64,000 nucleotides of DNA from Rhyacophila brunnea (lineage: Eukaryota > Arthropoda > Insecta > Trichoptera > Rhyacophilidae). Below the pieces are notes generated by a model. That model saw only the letters and a program-made list of their open reading frames with translations. It searched no databases and was not told where the DNA came from. The translations under genes were made by a program, and so were the position numbers. The stretch is taken from NCBI GenBank assembly GCA_022495005.1, contig JAGYXB010000665.1, positions 2,232,001-2,296,000 on the forward strand, in the 5' to 3' direction. Below are positions 59,488 to 64,000 of this stretch, one piece after another; the stretch's first letter is position 1, and each line of letters starts with the position of its first letter.

Positions 59488-60754
59488 TGCAGGTAATTCA
59501 AAACTGGGCTCTATAAAAATTTTAAACATACTTTGTTAAAATACCTTGCGAAAATTTACTTGTTTGTTTGGGACGTTAACATGGAAATGTGTTAATAAAC
59601 TCTTGATAACTGATGATTGTGGTTAGGGAAAAATGCATGTTGTTTTTCAGTGTATATTTTGATCTAGCGCAAGGATCTGATGGCTTAGGAGAATGGATAA
59701 CAAGTCGAAAAAATTCTGTTGATATAACCTCATATTTTTCGCTTAGGAGCGAACAGGGTAATTAACGTAATGTATTTGAGCAATCATGAAGTTGATTAGT
59801 ATTGGCTGCAGAAAACGTAACGAAAACCATTATAGGTTAATTATTCATTCACAATATGATAATTCTTTTTCCCTCCCCCGAGTTATATCAGACGCTACCG
59901 ATTAAATAGCAGTATGAACATCTCCCTATCAATTTATTGCTCTAAAAATACGTTTTAATTGATATTTTTTAATAATATTTGTTGAATATTATATAATTTG
60001 TTTTTACCTCAGTTCGTACTATGATTTGAGTTTGTCATCGGTTTGTTTATTTATGCCTGCGGTTGTTGATGACGTCATACCTATCACAGCCCCCTTCGTG
60101 AGTTAAGTAGGCCTCTGTACTTAGGGCAATTTCGCAAACAGGATTTGGCTTGAGGCTAAGTGTCGTCCTTTTGTACATCTCTGTTCTGTCGTCAGTATTT
60201 GTCTACTGTAATTTGCTTGGCCGGTCATTAGGAGACTTTTTTTTAAAAACAAAAGTGAAACGAAGATTTATCCCTTCGCCAACGATAAGCCAAAAGAGCA
60301 GATCTTGCAGAAAGTGTTCGCCCTTTTAAAAGAAGAATATCAAAGGATTTTTCATATTTTATTAGTTTTGATTGAGATTCGAATTGAGTAGGTAACGAAA
60401 AATTCATACCTAAATACGTATGCATGTATGGCAATTGCTTAAAATAAAAGAACCAATTAGCAATTCTACTGCGTAAATCTATGGTTGATATCGTCGACTG
60501 AGATTATATCACACCTGTTGTATCGCCTTGTCTTATATGGCGTTCCCACTATTTTTGATATATATAATGTTATCTATAGTGACTTTCTTGGCGACGACGA
60601 ACAGTCTGTCGAAGGAATTTTAAAACACGATGCTTACAGACATACATAGGACAGTCTCTCGCTGGTGCTCAGTTAGTGCAGTATCGAGATATTGGTTATA
60701 ATATAAATAAATAACATTATTAAAATAAAATATCTGTCAAACCAAAACCTTAAT
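59488..60754. other. Non-coding, nothing recognised
   Basis: AT-rich. The minus frame at 60243-60434 matches nothing known. Confidence 0.4.
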
Positions 60755-60896
60755 CTTCTAATATATAAAAAATAATATTTGTTTGTGTGTTTGTTTGTTT
60801 GTTTGTTCGTATTGAATGCACTGCCATACCGTTCATCCGATTGCGATAAAACTTTGTCAACTTATTGCTTGCACTTTCGCGAAGAGTATAGGCTAT
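60755..60896 (+). mobile_element. Helitron-like 5' fragment
   Basis: CTAATATATAAAAAATAATA then a GTTTGTTTGTTTGTTTG tract and CCGTTCATCCGATTGCGATA: the same 5' layout as the element that starts at 60897 (CTAATATATAAAA, TCTGTCTGTCTG, CCATTCATCCGATTGC). It ends in TATAGGCTATA where the second copy begins, so it was truncated or interrupted by that copy. Confidence 0.6.
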
Positions 60897-62687
60897 ACTA
60901 ATATATAAAAATGAATGTCTGTCTGTCTGTATGTCTGTCTGTCTGTGTGTCTGTCCTGTATGCGTTCCTATACCATTCATCCGATTGCAATGAAATTTTG
61001 GTAAGTGGTTGTATGCACACCCATGAAGGTTTCTGAATTAGAAAAATCATCATCTTCTTCTTCTTCTTCATTCTATTTTCTTTTATTCATATGGTTCCTA
61101 TACCATTCATCCGATTGTGATGAAATTTTCGTAAGTGGTTGTATGCACACCCATGAAGGTTTCTGAATTAGAAAAATCATCATCTTCTTCTTCTTCTTCA
61201 TTCTATCTTCTTTTATTCGTATTGTTCATATACCATTCATTCAATTGCGATGACATTTTCATCAGTTGTTGTGGTAACACCCGTAAAGGTTTCTGAATTA
61301 GTACAACCATCTTCTTTTTTTTCTTCATTCTATCTTCTTTTATTCGTATGGTCCCTATATCATTCATCCGATTGCGATGAAACTTTCGTCAGTGATTGTG
61401 CCAACACCCGCGAAGGTTTCTGAATTTGTACAACCATCTTCTTCTTCTTCTTCATTATATCTTCTTTTATTCGTATGGTTCCTATATCATCCATCCGATT
61501 GCGATGAAAGCTTCATCAATTATTGTGGTAACACCCGCAATAGTTTCTGAATTAGTACAACCATCTTCTTCTTCTTCTTCATTATATCTTCTTTTATTCG
61601 TATGGTCCCTATATCATTCATCCGATTGCGATGAAACTTTCGTCAGTGGTTGTGCCAACACCCTCGAAGGTTTCTGAATTTGTACAACCATCTTCTTCTT
61701 CTTCTTCATTATATCTTCTTTTATTCGTATGGTTCCTATATCATCCATCCGATTGCGATGAAACCTTCATCAGTTGTTGTGGTAACACCTGTAAAGGTTT
61801 CTGAATTAGTACAACCATCTTCTTCTTCTTCTTCATTATATCTTCTTTTATTCGTATGGTCCCTATATCATTCATCCGATTGCGATGAAACTTTCGTCAG
61901 TGGTTGTGCCAACACCCGCAAAGGTTTATGAATTTGTACAAACATCTTCTTCGTCTTCTTCATTATATCTTCTTTTATTCGTATGGTTCTTTTACCATTC
62001 ATCCGATTGCAATGAAACCTTCGTCAGTTGTTGTGGTAACACCCGCAAAGGTTTCTGAATTAGTACGACCATCTTCTTCTTCTATTAATTGTATGAGTTC
62101 CTATTCCATTCATCCGATTGCAATAAAACTTTCTTCAGTAATTGTGCCAACACCCGCGAAGGTTTCTGAATTAGTACAACCGTCTTCTTCTTCTTCTATT
62201 CGTATGTGTTCCTATACCATTCATCCGATTGCAATGAAATTTTGATCAAGTGTTGTGCTCACGCCCGCAAAGGTTTCTAAATTGAGACAACCATTTCTTC
62301 TTCTTTTTCATCTATTCTATCTTCTTCTATTCATATGCGTTCTTATACCATTCATCCGATTGCGATGAAATTTTTGTAAGTTGTTGAGCGCACACCTGCG
62401 AAGGTTTCTAAATTAGTATTATATAAAATACAAAGTTTGTTCCATCCAATTTTGGTTTGTTACTGCATATTAATAACATTAATAACGTTTGCATATTTTG
62501 GATTCGATTTTAATTTAGTGTTCTTTTGTTTGACCTTTACTCCTATTAGAATTATTTTCATATTGATATATTGTATTACACAGATATTTTAATATTAAAA
62601 AAATAATTACCTCTTATTATTTTTTAAATATCTAAGATAAATATAACCACGAAGCGACCCTGTGCGAAGCCGGGTACTTCAGCTAGT
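60897..62687 (+). mobile_element. Non-autonomous Helitron-like element with internal tandem array
   Basis: The 5' end ACTAATATATAAAAATGAAT leads into a TGTCTGTCTG microsatellite. The 3' end GCGAAGCCGGGTACTTCAGC then TAGT has a small hairpin (GAAG..CTTC) just before CTAG, as Helitron 3' ends do (CTRR), followed by T. This resembles a layout common in lepidopteran Helitrons. The body is the tandem array annotated separately, then about 220 bp of AT-rich sequence. No Rep/helicase is encoded. Superfamily assigned from the termini only. Confidence 0.6.
60950..62420 (+). repeat. Twelve-copy tandem array with 254 bp dimeric higher-order repeat
   Basis: The anchor TTCATCCGATTG (or close) recurs at 60976, 61106, 61236, 61363, 61490, 61617, 61744, 61871, 61998, 62109, 62220 and 62351; spacings are 130, 130, six of 127, then 111, 111 and 131. 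Each unit ends in a CTTCTTCTT microsatellite and TTTTATTCGTATGGT. From 61236 on, two unit types alternate (TTGTGGTAACACC and TTGTGCCAACACC), giving a 254 bp dimer repeated about four times. The + frames at 61396-61677, 61650-61931 and 61904-62245 are by-products of the array: 127 is not a multiple of three, so the frame is not kept. Confidence 0.9.
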
Positions 62688-64000
62688 GACTTATAAAAAA
62701 TAACAATGCCATGGCTAATTGGTTCGGATTGCTTTCAAAATAGGAAATAAAACTGCATTATATTTTATAAAACTTTTCCTCGCTGCGTTGAAAAAGTTCT
62801 GCCGCGATATCCGGCTCGCAGAAATAATTCGGGATATTTTCATGTCGTACATATTCAATTCCCTTTGCTTCGTCGCGAGAGCAGTAAGTAAGTAGGAAGA
62901 CGCTGATAGCGTCGCGACGCCCGCCTCCCAAAGACTCCGCCGTCTAACTTTCCAAACTCTTTCCATGGAAGCTTTCCATTCATTCGGCTCGAGAACTCAG
63001 CTTTGCCTTTCTCCCGTTTTACCTCTAAGCAGACAGACGGTGATAGTACTAATAGAACACAATATACCTACATACGTACATATGGTATAGTTACTTATAT
63101 ATCATATAACATAGGTTGTGATATTTATATAATACGGGGCATTCAAAAACCGCCCACTATAATATTATGGCACTGCATGTACATTGTTTGCAAGTAGATG
63201 CAGATATTCTGTATGTAGGTACATACTCTCTTTTGATATATTATGTAGGTGCATCGAATCCTGGGTCTGGCAAGTACACATATTGTTTTTCAATTTGTGT
63301 ATGGGTCAGAGTATGGACCTAATAGGTTGAGCAAGTGGCTGAGATCCATTTCTCGTAAAAACAAAATCCGTTAATACAAACCTCCACTCTGTGGAGGCCC
63401 ATTTATGACCCTATTAGGATCGGACATGGCCGAGAGAGAGAGGTGCAAAATACGATATTCTATATTGTATACAATATCTGAACACAAACGTGGGTGTCTT
63501 TTCGTAATTCGTAAAAGATTGTAGACATCTCACACAAAATGTAAGAATCGCCCTTATTGCAATATAGATAAGGTTCAATTTTAGCTACATGCAATATGTG
63601 TTTATAAGATAAACATAGTATGGCATTGGGCTACAGACGCGTTGAGGAAAATCGTATCACAGTGCAGGTAGAGTTAATTTTTCCATCACTTTCTTCTGTA
63701 TTTATTTATCTGTTCATTACGAAATAATGAAATGAGTAGTAGGTATTATTGAATTCTGGCATACTAAAATGAATGCGGATTCACACAATTATGTACTTAT
63801 AATACGTAATTCAAAAATACTATCCTGAAGTCACAGTGCTCTATGAAATATAACATAATATCTAAGTATAATAATGTGTTGTATTTTCTACCAACGACAT
63901 TGAAAAATCTTCACTATGGACGTAGTCTAATTAAGATTCTTACTTATGTTCTATGACATTTATTAGTCTGGTCCACACCTAGATAAACATAAAAATATGC
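62688..64000. other. Non-coding; GC-richer patch at 62790-63000
   Basis: 62790-63000 is GC-richer and open for 83 codons on the minus strand (62715-62966) without a family match. 63240-63440 is complex but unrecognised. The rest is AT-rich. Confidence 0.4.

Noticed and set aside
61396..62245. Three similar + strand frames of 93-113 codons in series, like a repeated Ser-rich protein family
   Set aside because: They arise from the 254 bp dimeric tandem array. The unit (127 bp) is not a multiple of three and the Ser run comes from a CTT microsatellite, so the frame is not maintained.

Overview
This looks like a gene-poor stretch of an insect nuclear genome, most likely a moth or butterfly. The evidence is AT-rich sequence with frequent short TAGGTAC/GTAGGTA strings, decayed non-LTR retrotransposon C-termini of the kind common in moths, a Helitron-like element with internal minisatellites, tRNA-derived SINEs, short CCTAA (telomere-motif) strings, and no bacterial gene organisation. 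No open reading frame exceeds about 130 codons. None looks like an intact host protein, and no rRNA or functional tRNA gene was found. Lineage is inferred from repeat style, not from a gene.

The window reads as a long intron or gene desert filled with non-autonomous DNA transposons. Left part (1-15 kb): a nine-copy minisatellite (0.85-1.87 kb) carrying the 3' tail of a non-LTR retrotransposon; one copy of a ~660 bp repeat family (2.2-2.85 kb); a hAT element with a broken transposase remnant (4.56-5.11 kb); a reverse-transcriptase C-terminal remnant (7.2-7.53 kb); a nested element carrying a tRNA-Ile-like sequence (12.1-13.3 kb); a 392 bp MITE (13.93-14.32 kb) and a SINE (15.1 kb).

Middle (15-45 kb): mostly single-copy AT-rich DNA with GC-richer islands that could be conserved non-coding elements (16.1-16.7, 21.2-21.6, 29.7-30.06, 36.08-36.38 kb). 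It also holds two SINEs, several foldback elements, a hAT MITE with a perfect 8 bp target duplication (32.45-32.69 kb), a large inverted duplication (33.2-34.5 kb), and a likely PIF/Harbinger MITE (41.13-41.45 kb). A pair of related MITEs lies in opposite orientation around a SINE (42.3-43.85 kb).

Right part (45-64 kb): a near-palindromic foldback with a CCTAA-rich loop (45.08-45.46 kb), a second class of retrotransposon remnant (47.5 kb), a hAT MITE (52.0 kb), the second tRNA-Ile-like element (57.6-58.08 kb), and a Helitron-like element whose body is a twelve-copy tandem array with a 254 bp dimeric higher-order repeat (60.9-62.69 kb).

The most functional-looking signals are zero-length 3'/5' splice-site juxtapositions on the + strand, best at 9340 and 55014, weaker at 31564 and 59482. 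They match recursive-splicing ratchet points of giant insect introns and suggest the window lies inside a long intron of a + strand gene. Every identification rests on reading the sequence by eye; no database search was possible.
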